From Diphasiastrum complanatum (taxonomy: Eukaryota > Streptophyta > Lycopodiopsida > Lycopodiales > Lycopodiaceae): a stretch of 64,000 nt of DNA. Below the pieces are notes generated by a model that was not told where the DNA came from, ran no database searches, and worked only from the letters and a program-made list of their open reading frames with translations. Both the position numbers and the translations under genes were made by a program. The stretch spans positions 56,122,537-56,186,536 of the forward strand of contig CM055098.1 of NCBI GenBank assembly GCA_029204225.1. The letters are read 5' to 3'. This document shows, one piece after another, positions 32,551 through 43,129 of this stretch (positions within the stretch are counted from its first letter, which is position 1; each line of letters opens with the position of its first letter).

Positions 32551-32890
32551 CAAGTTTCTGTACGCATTAATGTATCCACCAGTGTTATCATATTTTTTCA
32601 TACCATTAGGCTTAAGGGTTATAATTATCCTTGAGGTAAGGTTATATGGCCACTTTAACATACTAATATGAAATATACTATGAATTTTTTAAACATATAG
32701 AAGATAAAATACACATGAACTTCAAGTTCTATTTGAGCAGTATCCTTATACATAAAAAACCAAAACTGTGTTACAAACAAGCCACCCATCCCAGTTTTGT
32801 GCTAGGAAACACATGCTTAACCTTTTAGTTTCCAAAAGAATGATAAGCACCAAAAGCCTTTCAAGGATATAAGTGAATATATATAGGAGA
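32551..32890. other. A/T-rich spacer
   Basis: Nothing recognisable; short frames only. Confidence 0.4.
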
Positions 32891-33101
32891 AAGAGGAATT
32901 TTTTTTTTTTTGGTCCAATCTACATCTCCTCTTTGCCACACGCACACACCATTACAAAAAAAATGCCCCAACAACCCACAAACCAAAAAAAAAAAAAAAA
33001 AAAAAAAAAACACCAATCCATAAACCCACAACCCTGTCCAAACCAACCCTCCATACATTGTCCATTCAAACAAGCCCCGAAACTAGTTAAAAAACCAACC
33101 C

Positions 33102-33132
<31 letters not shown>

Positions 33133-33400
33133 CAATCGAAAAACCCCGAAACCCATTCAAAAAATCTCAACAAAAAACAACCCAAAGACCGTTCAAAACC
33201 CCACCCATACACAAAAAAATCCAAAACCCATTCAAAAAGCCCATTCAAATGCCCAAAACCCACAAACATTTGAAGACCCACAAACCCATGCAAAACAAAA
33301 TCCCCAAAACCCATGCTTAAAACCCAACACAAGCCAGTCCAAAAAAAAAAAACTCAAAACAACAAAACCCTTCATAAGTTAAACCCAACCTAAACTTTCT
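32891..33400. repeat. A/C-skewed low-complexity region with poly-A and (AC)14
   Basis: The plus strand is almost entirely A and C, with an A26 run at 32985-33010, (AC)14 at 33105-33132, and many CCCAAAACCCATTCAAAA-like phrases. A 169-codon Pro/Lys/Thr/Asn frame (32873-33382) results from this bias, as do Cys/Val/Gly frames on the other strand. I do not call it a gene. Confidence 0.6.
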
Positions 33401-33417
33401 ACGCCGCCTTCTCCGTC

Positions 33418-33960
33418 CACAGCTCGCTCGGGGTGCTGATGGATCGCACCTCCTCCTCCTTCATGCTCGTGCTGCTAGATTGCACCTCCTCATCCTTCCT
33501 ACTCGCTCGGGGTGTTACTGGGATCGCACGTCCTCCTCCTTCCCGCTCGCTCGGGGTGCTGCTGGATCGCACCCCCTTCCTGCTGCTGGATCGCACCTCC
33601 TTCATGCTGCATGCTGCTGGATCCCAGCTCCTCCTCCTTCCTCAGCGGCTCGCTCAGGGTGCTGCTGCTAGATCGCACCTCCTTCCTGCTCGCTCAGGGT
33701 GCTGCTGTTGGATCGCACCTCCTTCCTACTGCTGGATCGCAGCCCCTCTTCCTTCCTGCTCGCTTGGGGTGCTACTGCTAGATTGCACCTCCTTCTTGCT
33801 GCTGGATCGCAGCTCCTCCTCCTTCCTGCTCGCTCAGGGTGCTGCTGGATCGCACCTCCTTCCTGCTCGCTCGAGGTGTTGCTGGATCGCACCTCCTCCT
33901 CCTTCCTGATTGCACGTGCTCCTCCTTCCAGCTTCTACTACATCGCACCTCCTCCTTTCA
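33418..33960. repeat. Minisatellite of GCTGGATCGCACCTCC-type units
   Basis: Imperfect units made of GCTCGCTC(A/G)GGGTG, CTGCTGGATCGCACCTCC and TCCTCCTTCCT recur about a dozen times, often spaced near 40 or 70 bases. Three frames on the plus strand and several on the minus stay open through it (for example 33433-33909), as expected from repeats with few stop codons. The encoded Leu/Ser/Ala repeats match no family I know. Confidence 0.65.
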
Positions 33961-34323
33961 GAAAGCTCTCCTTTCAGAAAGCTCTCCAAGTGCTGTTGCT
34001 CGTGCATTGCCTGCTGGAGCTCGTTGCTCAATACTGGATCACGCTAAACGTGCTACTGTCATCGCTCATCCTATGCTCACAGCAGCAAGTATGTTGCTCA
34101 TCCTACAACGTCTCTCTACAGGTGCTTTTTTTACAGATCTTTTTTCAAATGCACACTTTGTAGAACCGCTTATCTAATGTACAGTTCTAATATGCACAAA
34201 ATCAGCAAATGCAGATCGGAGTGGCCTAACACAGATGCTAACGACCTGTTCTCTACAAACCAATGCACTTTGTTCAGCATGCACCAGGGGCTATAGATCC
34301 ACAAAACAGATTCTAGAAATGTT
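33961..34323. other. Non-coding tail of the minisatellite
   Basis: A short direct duplication CTTTCAGAAAGCTCTC at 33955 and 33971 marks the minisatellite edge. The rest shows no gene. Confidence 0.4.
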
Positions 34324-34452
34324 CTATTTGAATAGCATGCAACACACAGCCTAAATAGATCTCATTCTATTTGAATAGCATGCAACACATAGCCTAAATA
34401 AATCTCATTTTATTTGAATAGCATGCAACACACAGCCTAAATAGATATCATT
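34324..34452. repeat. 43-base tandem repeat, three copies
   Basis: Units start CTATTTGAATAGCATGC at 34324 and 34367, and TTATTTGAATAGCATGC at 34410, each continuing AACACA(C/T)AGCCTAAAT. ATTTGAAT and GCATGC are themselves near-palindromic. Confidence 0.85.
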
Positions 34453-34889
34453 CTAACGAATGGAATCCAACAAATAAACAAAGAAAGACGTACAAACCTT
34501 GGTCCTCCAAAGAGCTCACCTTGTTGCTAATCCTTCCCATTACATGTATGTTGCTCCATCCTTCTTCTTACTTACTTCTTTCTTTCTTACTTTGTGTAGT
34601 ACCTTCTAATAGGATTCTCACAAAACCCTGCAATAAATAAAGCATAAAGAGCCACCTACAAAACTGAAAGTTGTGGATTTTGGTAGAAGGATTAGACACT
34701 AAAAGCTAAGTTTAAAGAGAGGAGAGGGCCAACGCTTTGAAATATCAATAAAGTGCTTATGAGGAGTTTAAACCTGAACTAGAAAATTTGAACTGAGAAA
34801 TTTTGGAGGGAGTTCGTTTTGTGAGGAAATTTGAATTAAACAATTTAAATTTTATATTAAGTTTTTATTTAATGGAATGGACAATTAAA
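34453..34889. other. Spacer before the hairpin array
   Basis: A/T-rich, no supported coding frame. Confidence 0.4.
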
Positions 34890-36740
34890 AGTCCCTCACC
34901 ATGCTTCCCTCCTCCTTGACATACGTCGTCCGTCAAGCATGCATGAAAGGCTGTTGCACTAGCCTTCATTATTCACATAGAGCACATATAGGCTGCCCTA
35001 GACCATGCTTCTCTCCTTCTTCATAACAATCGTTTGTCAAGCACGAATGAATACGCAAGGTATAGAAAAGGTTTTATGCACGAGACCTCATTAAACACAT
35101 ACATCGCATGTGGGGTAGCCCTACATCATGTTTCAATCTACCTTGAAAAATGCAATCCGTCAAGCATGAATGAATTAGACAAGGTTGTACACACTAGTTA
35201 GCACATACATTCCATGTGAGCACTCCTTCTTTTCCATGCTTCCCTCCTTGACGGACGTTGTCCGTCAAGCAATGAATGAAGTAGACAAGGTTGTTGTGCT
35301 AGCCCTCACCATGCTTCAACTCTCATTAAGCATGTACATCCCATGTGAGCACTCCTTCTCCATGCTTCTCTCGTACTTGACGGACGTCGTCCATCAAGCA
35401 TGCATGAAGTAGATAGGCAGTTGCACTAGTCCTCCCCATGCTCTCTAATTAAGCACATATATCCCATGTCAGCACTGCTTCTTCATGCTTCCCTCCTACT
35501 TGACGGACATCGTTCGTCAAGCATGCATGAAGTAGACAAGGTAGTTGCACTAGCCCTCACCATGCTTCACCTCTAATTAAGCACATATATCCCATGCCAG
35601 CACTACTTCTCCACGCTTCCCTCCTACATGATGGACGTCATTTGTCAAACATTCATGAAGTGGACAAGGTTGTTGTGGACAACGTCGTTCTCTCAATGTG
35701 ATCACTCCTTCCCTGTGCTTCCCTCCTACTTGATGGACACTGTCCATCAAACATGCATGAACTGGACAAGGCTGTTGTGCTAGCCCTCGCCATGCTTCAC
35801 CTCTCATGTCAGCATCCATTCTTCTCCATGCTTCTCTACTACTCGACGGATGTCGTCCATCAAGCATGCATGAAGTAGACAAGGAAGTGGACAAGGCTAT
35901 TGCGCTAGCCCTCACCATGCTTCACCTCTCATTAAGCACCTACATCCCATGTTAGCACTCCTTCTCCATGCTTCCCTCCTACTTGACGGACATCGTTTGT
36001 CAGGCATGCATGAAGTAGACAAAATAGCTTGACGGACATCGTTCGTCAAGCATGCATGAAATTGACAAGACTGTTGCACCATGCTTCACCTCTCATTAAC
36101 CACATACATCCCATGTGAGCACTCCTCCTTCTACATGCTTCCCTCCTATTTGACGGACATCGTTCGTCAATCATGCATGAAGTAGACACGGCAGTTGCAC
36201 CTCTCATTAAGTACAAGGTTGTTGCACTAGCCCTTGCTAAGCTTCACCAACGCATGCTTCTCTCTACCTTGATGGACACGTCGTTCATCAAGCATGCATG
36301 AACTAGACAAGCTATTGCACTAGCCCCCGCGATGCTTCACCTCTCATTAAGCACATATATCCCATGTAGGCACTCCTTCTCCATGCTTCCTTCCTACTTG
36401 TTGACAGATGTCGTTTGTCAATCATGCATGAAGTGGACAAGGCTGTTACACCATGCTTCATCTCTCATTAAGCACATACATCCCGTATGAGCACTTCTTC
36501 TTCTCCATGTTTCCCTCCTATTTGATGGACATCGTCCGTCAAGCATGCATGAAGTAGACAAGGCAGTTGCACTAGCCCTTGCCATGCATCACCTCTCATT
36601 AAGTACATATATCCCTTGTCAGCACTCCCTCTCCATGCGTCCCTCCTACTTGACGGACACTGTCCGTCAAGCATGCATGAAGTAGACAAGGTTGTTGCAC
36701 CACCCCTTGCCATGCTTCACCAACTCTTGCAAGTAGTCCA
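34890..36740. repeat. Tandem hairpin array, about 16 units of about 120 bases
   Basis: Hairpins with arms TTGACGGAC and GTCCGTCAA start near 34916, 35021, 35140, 35248, 35377, 35500, 35628, 35730, 35843, 35983, 36029, 36150, 36269, 36401, 36522 and 36650. Typical spacing is 102-140 bases, with one 46-base step. Twelve are followed at once by CATGCATG. The rest of the unit holds GTAGACAAGG, TTGCACTAGCCCTC, ATGCTTCACCTCTCATTAAG and CACTCCTTCTCCATGCTTCCCTCC. Some units carry paired changes in both arms (for example TTGATGGAC with GTCCATCAA at 35730). Frames such as 35577-35918 and 36468-36713 on the minus strand are read from the repeat. Confidence 0.9.
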
Positions 36741-36781
36741 TGAAATAGACAGGGTTGTATGCATAGGATTATCTTGAAACT

Positions 36782-37726
36782 TTGAAACTTTCAAGATTCA
36801 TGAATCAACTCCATCAAGAGGTTATGGTAAAGACTCCTTATCAAGATGCTCTATCACAAGCAAGAAGACAATGGGAATACTTTGGTTGTCCGCCAAAGCC
36901 AACAGGAGGGCACTCCATAGCAAACTCAAAATGGAAGGTGATCCTTGTACTTATGCTATGTTTTTTTTTTTATCTTTTCTATTAGTAGATTTTATGTTAT
37001 AAAGATTTATTCATGCATTTCTAAATTTTAAGCGTATTTATGATATTTCCTTGTCTTACTAAATGTTGTGCAAGAATTCATGGAAGCAATAAAGGTAACA
37101 TTGGAGGCAATAAACGCAAGAAGTGACTTGCATATGCTTTTGAGTAGCGAGTTTATTTTTAATAGGTGGCTGGATATTATGGAGAAGTACATAATTGGAA
37201 AAATTGCAAACAACAAGGGTGAGCATTCCAATAAGAATTCAAATGAGTTTGCAAAAGGTAAAAAGATGCAAGTGGATGGTACCACACAATTATCTACCAG
37301 CATGTTTCGTTGTATCCAAGGGTTGCTTGATGATGAGGTTTTAAAGATACAAGATATGATATTTCATGGCACCATATTTTAAAAAAAGTAGTAACAAAGT
37401 ACAAAGACATGGAGGATGTGGCTACAAGTTTCAAGTATAATAGAGTACTGAAAAATGGAATTGTGGAGTACTTAAAGAGCATCTCTAGTGAGGAGAAACT
37501 ACAATATGATGAGGTTGCAAAAAAATACAATATCACAAAAGAGCTTTATGATAAGATGTATAGTTGGAGCAAAGATTGGATGAAGGAGTCAATTAACAAA
37601 GCAAAAAAAAAGACACTTCTACCTACAGTTGTGAAGAATGAACTGCGTCTTACACATGCAAAGGCATTTGGAGTACAACAATGTCTACATTTTGAAAGGC
37701 CTTGGAGGATTTTCAACACAGGGTAA
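36782..37726 (+). pseudogene. Unrecognised helical protein remnant upstream of MTase-like domain
   Basis: Three plus-strand pieces: 36782-36940 (YQDALSQARRQWEYFGCPP, before a GT at 36941), 37074-37382 (FMEAIKVTLEAINARSD, FNRWLDIMEKYIIGK) and 37409-37726 (VEYLKSISSEEKLQYDEVAKKYNITKELYDKMYSWSKDW, then ERPWRIFN). The second and third join naturally if a one- or two-base indel in the A-run near 37381-37388 is assumed, since KKVVTKYKDMEDV then reads through. The composition is Lys/Glu/Leu-rich and probably all-helical. I do not recognise the family. It leads in the same frame, across one stop and 20 bases, into the next segment. Confidence 0.5.
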
Positions 37727-37747
37727 TTATTCTCATGCTTTATAGAT

Positions 37748-38760
37748 GTGATAGCTGCATGTGGTGATTCTAATGACATTGGGTTAGTGCTTGTAGACAC
37801 TACATCACAAGGGCCTCAGTACGAGTGGACCACAGATGCTTTTAAAAGGTTGGTGGAATGCATTGCTAGCATTATCTTGGGTGATTCTTATGTCTTGGTT
37901 GCACTAGTACCTTATGGACCAGTTTTGAGTGCTTTGGATACTACTTTACGACACATTGTTGGTTCGGTTCATCTAGAGTATGGATCATACACTAGAGGGG
38001 ATGCATGTAAAAAAAGGTACACAAGTAGCCATGATCTTGTTGTGTTGATGGCAACTATCTCAAAGACAGAGGACAAAACCATATGGGATGCTCTTATTAG
38101 CAATGAAGTACTGTCCATTATATATGATGAAGATGAAAGTGAAGAGGAAAAAGAAGCACCATCAGAATCAATGATAACTTCAAAAATAAAATTCGGATTG
38201 TTTGAGAAGCCTATAACATATGAGAGTTGTGCACTAAGGGGAGGTTGTACCAGCAAATATCCCAAAGACTGCAAATTCTATTCTATGCTTGTTTCCTCAT
38301 TTTTCCAACATGGAAAAGTTGTTGTAGATGCATTTACAGGAGGATTCGCCATGAGAGAGGCCCTACGTAGCGAGAGGAAGACAATTGTGTTTGTAAACAA
38401 TTCTTCTGAGAAAGATTTGCTTGAAAGTTATGCTTCCATGATGGTTGAAAGCTTGCCTGAGGTTAATGCCTTCTATAAAAGCTTGGGGGGGAAGATGGGA
38501 AGTGCAAGTCAAAGTGGAAGCCAATTACCTTCTTCATGTCAAGCTCAGCCATTGCCTGCAGATTTCCTTAGAGATATTGCTGAAACCTCAAAGGACATTG
38601 ATTTGTTCAATATGCAAGAATGTTATGTTGGCCTTGATGATGTTATTGAAGATCATAATGATAACACTTTGATTTAGGATGAGAGGCATGCTGAAATGGA
38701 TGATAAAGAGACTATGGAGAACCAAGCTATAGAAATGGACATAGTACATGAGGCAAGTTA
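37748..38760 (+). pseudogene. Methyltransferase-like domain, tentative
   Basis: A 309-codon segment without a true ATG start reads on from the preceding pieces in the same frame. LVLVDTTSQGPQYEW near residue 13 sits where N-4/N-6 DNA methyltransferases have (D/N)PPY and a trailing aromatic. VVVDAFTGGFAMREALRSERKTIVFVN (about 38320-38400) resembles the AdoMet-binding motif with FxGxG. The order (catalytic motif first, AdoMet motif last) fits a permuted amino-methyltransferase. The expected DPPY and the second glycines are not canonical, so the copy may be inactive. A TAG ends the frame at 38675-38677; an acidic stretch stays open to about 38760. Family assignment is inference from motifs only. 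Confidence 0.4.
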
Positions 38761-38909
38761 GTAGAGTTATTGTACAGTCATGGGATGGATGCCTTGATGC
38801 ACTCTTCAAAGAACTATTTTCTTTTTTTCTAATGGATGATAAGTTTAAATATTTGGATACTACACAAACCATCTTATGTCAATTGTTCTTACTTTTCAAT
38901 TTTACTTGT

Positions 38910-38914
<5 letters not shown>

Positions 38915-38944
<30 letters not shown>
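38915..38944. repeat. (TG)15 microsatellite in a probable intron
   Basis: Pure TG tract between the MTase-like segment and a strong splice acceptor (TTTTTTCTTTTAAG ending 38972). Confidence 0.8.
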
Positions 38945-38945
<1 letters not shown>

Positions 38946-38972
38946 ATCACTTATATTGTTTTTTCTTTTAAG

Positions 38973-39799
38973 AATATATGAAGATAAATAAAGACTTTTA
39001 CCATGATGAGTTGTTTCTTATTTTAGATTTGAATGGCGTACTTTTAAAAAGATATGGAAAGCATTCTGGCTATCCTGATGTTGTGAAAGTTGGAAAACAA
39101 TGGATAAAACTACATTTTGGATGGTTATGTTTTTTGAGGAAAATACTCTCTTCATTTAGGGTTGGAATATGGTCATCCATGACATACACCAATTTGCTAT
39201 GCACTTATACATTCATGGAGGAACAAGCACAACAAAAGCTACCGTTTTTTATGGTCTAGAGCCAAGAGAATTGCTATCAGCATGAAAGAATGATGAGACC
39301 TGATAATGATAATGTCATTGCTGACTTCAAACCTTTATGTTACATTTGGTGCCACTTTTACCCATCTTTAGATTGTCATAACACGATACTAGTAGACGAC
39401 TCTCCGTATAAATGTTGTATGAATAGTGCAAAAAATTGCATATTTCTAGAGACATTTGATGGGTGGAGTGAGGGAGACTATCTAAATGATGTATTACTAC
39501 CTCATTTGGAAGAAATGAGAAAAGCTCCCAATGTTCAAGAGTATATTAGAGAAAATCGTATCGGTCAACAACCAATCATGTCAAATCAAAACTATTCTAG
39601 TTATCTTCAACCGATGATGCAAGATCCTTGGGACTCTATTCTACCTGCAGCTCCATCAAAAAAATCAATGTTTGATGATGTGCTACATCACAAGAAAATG
39701 AAAGACACGAAGATTCTATCCATATATGAGGAATTTGATGCTGATCAAATACAAATATTGGAAGCCCTTGTAAAAAAAACCATGGCTTCCTCGCACTAG
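38973..39799 (+). pseudogene. FCP1-like HAD phosphatase domain with one nonsense codon
   Basis: After a consensus acceptor (AG at 38971-38972) the frame reads LILDLNGVLL near 39020-39050, the HAD motif I (DxDx family, second Asp is Asn), KLHFGWLCFLRKILSSFRVGIWSSM (motif II region, with WSS), then FKPLCYIW and TILVDDSPYK (39381-39412), the FCP1/NIF-type motif with paired aspartates. A single in-frame TAG at 39257-39259 interrupts FMV-stop-SQENC, where this family usually has Trp (VWSQ), so TGG to TAG is likely. The C-terminal LNDVLLPHLEEM is typical. FCP1-like proteins dephosphorylate phosphoserine on protein tails; the loss of the second Asp would be expected to impair catalysis. It ends at 39797-39799. 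Confidence 0.75.
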
Positions 39800-40640
39800 A
39801 GGCGAAGCAATTGTTATGGCTATCCACCTTGGTCTGGATAAAGATAACTTTAGTAAAAAATGAGCAAAAGATCATATCCAATTCCTTATTGCAAGAATGG
39901 AAAGAGAAAGGGGATTGAGGACAAGAGAGTCAATAGAAATGGAAATGTTGAATAGGCATCCAGATTGCCTTCACTCTATGTAATGTTCCAAGTTATATGC
40001 CTAATGATCAAACTCTATGTAACCATTCTTCTATTTTATATTAGAATTGTAATATGAATTTTGATGAAGCAATTTCAAATTGTTGAGTTTCTATATTTTG
40101 TCTTTATGTTTGTTATGCAATCACTTTATCTATAATTTGTCGATTTATTAGGATTGATGTATGGATCAAGTTAAAGATCTGAGGTAAATTTTCTATCAGG
40201 TACATGCATGTGACAAAGATCAATATAATTTTTTCAGCTTTGATTAATCAAACAACTTCATGAACAATTGAATGCACTATTTTTGTGATCTTGCATAGGT
40301 TTGGCAAAATCAAATAATGTATTTGATGTTGATTTAACACTCTAAAGAGTACATCTAAAAGCCAGCCCATTGTAGTTACTTCATGTTCTATGGTATTTGA
40401 GAAGAACCCAAGTTTGACATCTTTTGTTATATTAGAGAAACAAGAAAGAAAAAATTCAATAGATTCATAAGACGACATCAAAGATATCTTCAAGGATGCA
40501 ATTTTCAACTATTTCTCTTAGTAGCATAATTGAATAAAAGGTGAAAAAAAAAATTACTTTTTTTCTTTTGATTTTGTCAAGGTTTTCCTCTTGCAACCTT
40601 AGCCAATGAAGCGTGCATCTTTACGCTGTAAATGATGATA
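39640..40640 (+). repeat. Upstream half of a degenerate tandem duplication
   Basis: The last part of the FCP1-like frame and its 3' flank. Phrases CTACCTGCAGCTCCATCAAA, GAATTTGATGCTGATCAAAT, CGCACTAGAGGCGAAGCAAT, TGAACAATTGAATGCACTAT and ACAAAAGAGAAAAATAATGC all reappear in order at 40850-42180 with many changes. Confidence 0.75.
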
Positions 40641-40849
40641 CAAAAGAGAAAAATAATGCAAAATTATATTTTTATATGTTTCAAAATCATGAACTAATAC
40701 TGAGACTTTTATGTCTTCTTCTTGTCTCCAAGTGAAAACCTATGCTTGGAAATAAAACACTTTACCAAAAGACTTTGTAAACACAACAACAACACACTCC
40801 AATGAAGGTTCATGAATCTCCTTTGCAAGCACCTTCTCAACACCATGGA

Positions 40850-42180
40850 ACTATATTCTACCTGCAACTCCATCAAATACATCAATGTTTGATGATGTGC
40901 CACATCACAAAAAATGGAAGTCACAAATTTTCAATCCATATATGAGGAATTTGATGTTGATCAAGTATAACAATTATTGAAATCACTTATAAGAAATCCT
41001 CGCTCTTCTCGCACTAGAGGTCAAACAATTGTTATGGCGATTTACCTTGGTCTGAATAAAGATAACCTTAGTGAAAATTGAGCAAGAGATCGTGTCTAGA
41101 AAGAGAAAGAGAAAGGAAATTGAGGACAAGAGCGTCAATAAAAATATGAATGTTGATTAAGCATGGAAATTACCTTCAACTTTATGTAATGCTCAACATG
41201 CTTTGTAAACTTATATGCCTATTGTATTGATGCAAAAATTCTCTTATCTTATATTGAAACTATAATATGAATTTTTATAAAGCAATTTCATGTTTGTTAT
41301 GCAATCACTTGATCTATGATATATCAATGTATTTTTTATTTTTTTTGAAAAGCTTAATAGCACTATCATATATTCACAAATATCCAAGTACAAAAAACAG
41401 CTTCCAAACTGCAGTCAGTCCGAGGTCCATATTTACTTACAAAGGCCAAAGGCTGCCAAGATAGCATACCACGCAGGGTAGCAAACTAAAACTAACTTAA
41501 GTGGTATGTAGAAAAAACATAGCAAGTCTAATACAAGCTGCTGCCAATAAAGAAGAGGGCTCCTTCTCAAACACTTGCTGGTTTCTCGTTGTCCATATCT
41601 TTCACAAAATCGCCAGTCTACACACATGCCAAAAAATATCTGCAAAGGAATTTGTCAACAAGTTCTCACGGAGAAGGATGGTGTCAATAATGATCTATGA
41701 ATCAAGTTGAAAATGTACGATAAAGTTTCTAGCATGGTACACGCATGTAACAAAGATCAATATTACTCCTTCAACTTTGACTAATTAAACAACTTCATGA
41801 ATAATTTAGTACACTATTTTTGTGATCTTGTTATAATTGACAAAATTAAAATAATGTATTTGATGAGTATTTAAAAATTTAAAGAATACATAAAAAATCC
41901 TTATTTCATGTTATACGTGATTCAGAAAATTCCATGCACAACATCTTATTTTATATTGTAGAAACAGTAAAGGAAAAATTCAATAGACACTTAATAAGAC
42001 ATCAAAGATACCTGCGGATATGCAATTTCAATTTTTTTTTTCTTTTGTAGCATAATTGAATCTGAATAGGATATGGGAAAACCATTTTTTTTTGGTTTAG
42101 TCAGGGTTATCCTCTTGCAACAACTAGCCAATGAAGCATGCATTTTTCTATTGTGGATGAGGATACGAATGAGAAAAATA
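40850..42180 (+). repeat. Downstream copy of the FCP1-like 3' region, decayed
   Basis: Matches 39640-40640 in order (for example CTACCTGCAACTCCATCAAA at 40860, GAATTTGATGTTGATCAAGT near 40950, ATGAATAATTTAGTACACTA near 41798). An unrelated insert of about 360 bases lies at 41330-41690. Only the last codons of the phosphatase frame are represented, so this is not a second gene. Confidence 0.7.
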
Positions 42181-42219
42181 ATACAAATTAGCATAAAATT
42201 TGATGTTCTCGAAAAAATA

Positions 42220-42340
42220 GATTAATATTGAGACTTGCACAAGTCTCAAAATTACTAAACATGTCTTGAAGGTTGAGCCTCCCTTCTTGCATAAGTCTTT
42301 TGGGTGTTCTTTGTCATTTTGATTGTTGCCAATTTCGTTG
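42220..42340 (-). repeat. Dispersed repeat, copy 2
   Basis: TTGAGACTTGCACAAGTCTC is a perfect short palindrome followed by AAAATTACTAAACATGTCTT, shared inverted with 27070-27100. GGTTGAGCCTCCCTTCTTGC, AAGTCTTTTGGGTGTTCTTTG and ATTGTTGCC match, inverted, 60088-60150. Confidence 0.6.
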
Positions 42341-42406
42341 ATTTAATACCTCATCTTGCTAGTATTGTCCATTTCATTCATCTGCAATGTCACATGGTTC
42401 TAAAAC

Positions 42407-42897
42407 TCATGATTTTTCACTTCTCAAGCCATTGAGAATGACTTGGACTAGCTCACTTTGATTGATTGAGTCACCAATGCATGCAAGCTCCCTATGAATA
42501 TCCTTGACTCTCAAAACATAATTAGATGCACTCTCATCACTCTTTTGACTACGTCGAAAGATTTGATTTCTAAGAGTGAGGAGCCTAGAGGTGTTCTTAG
42601 CCTCATATAAAGAATTGAGACAATCCCAAGCTTCTTTGGCTGTAGTGCAAGTACCAATCTCCCTCAATATCTCATTAGAAACATTCATCTTGATGTAGTG
42701 GAGAGCCATCCTAGCTCTCTTCTTGTATTTTTGAACTCTTGAAGAACTTGAGGCTCTTCTTCAAGGCCAAGAACAATGTCCATCACATCTTGGAGTATCA
42801 AGATGGACTCCATCCTCAACTTTCATATTGAATAAATGGAAGTATTCAATCTCTCACTTGGTTCCAACAAGGATGAACCCATTGAAGCCATTGAGAA
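42407..42897 (-). pseudogene. Copia gag fragment (element E)
   Basis: The minus strand reads a Gag start (MASMGSSLLE...YSIWKLRMESIL) from about 42897, then after a frameshift near 42710 a continuous segment (ALHYIKMNVSNEILREIGTC, TSRLLTLRNQIF, LVQVILNGL) to 42407. It is closely related to the Gag of elements A and B. Everything after Gag is missing. Confidence 0.85.
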
Positions 42898-43117
42898 ATT
42901 GGATGTTCCTCACACGTGTCTGTGCACCTGATTCCGTACATTACCAAGTCAGACTTAATCAATGCCCTATTGATCCCATTTGATCCAAGATTGAACAAGA
43001 TAGCTAGAAAAATGGGCCTAGTTCACTTTCTAGCTCAATATTGATGCATCATCATAAAGACGGAATTACAAATCCCTTCCATACTAATGATGAGAAATGC
43101 ATAATAACCTCAGGTAG

Positions 43118-43129
43118 GCTCTGATACCA
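43118..43129 (-). other. Primer-binding site of element E
   Basis: The minus strand reads TGGTATCAGAGC immediately after the LTR end TTCACA. Confidence 0.85.

Noticed and set aside
32873-33382. 169-codon Lys/Pro/Thr-rich frame
   Set aside because: Produced by the A/C-only sequence, poly-A and (AC)n; no complexity beyond composition.
33433-33909. 158-codon Ser/Leu/Ala repeat protein
   Set aside because: Minisatellite with few stop codons opens several frames on both strands; nothing favours one.
35577-36713. Minus-strand frames with repeated SCMLDG and HACLTDDVHQ phrases, resembling a repeat protein
   Set aside because: They are read through the hairpin array; the repeated amino acids simply follow the DNA unit, and units with other lengths break the frame.
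36941-37074. Intron between 36782-36940 and the piece at 37075
   Set aside because: GT and AG are present, but phases do not match (phase 0 donor, phase 1 acceptor), so a clean splice cannot be proposed.
37727-37747. Tiny intron joining the helical and methyltransferase-like pieces
   Set aside because: A GT...AG pair exists (GTAATT to TTATAG) but only about 20 bases would be removed, far below the minimum plant intron.
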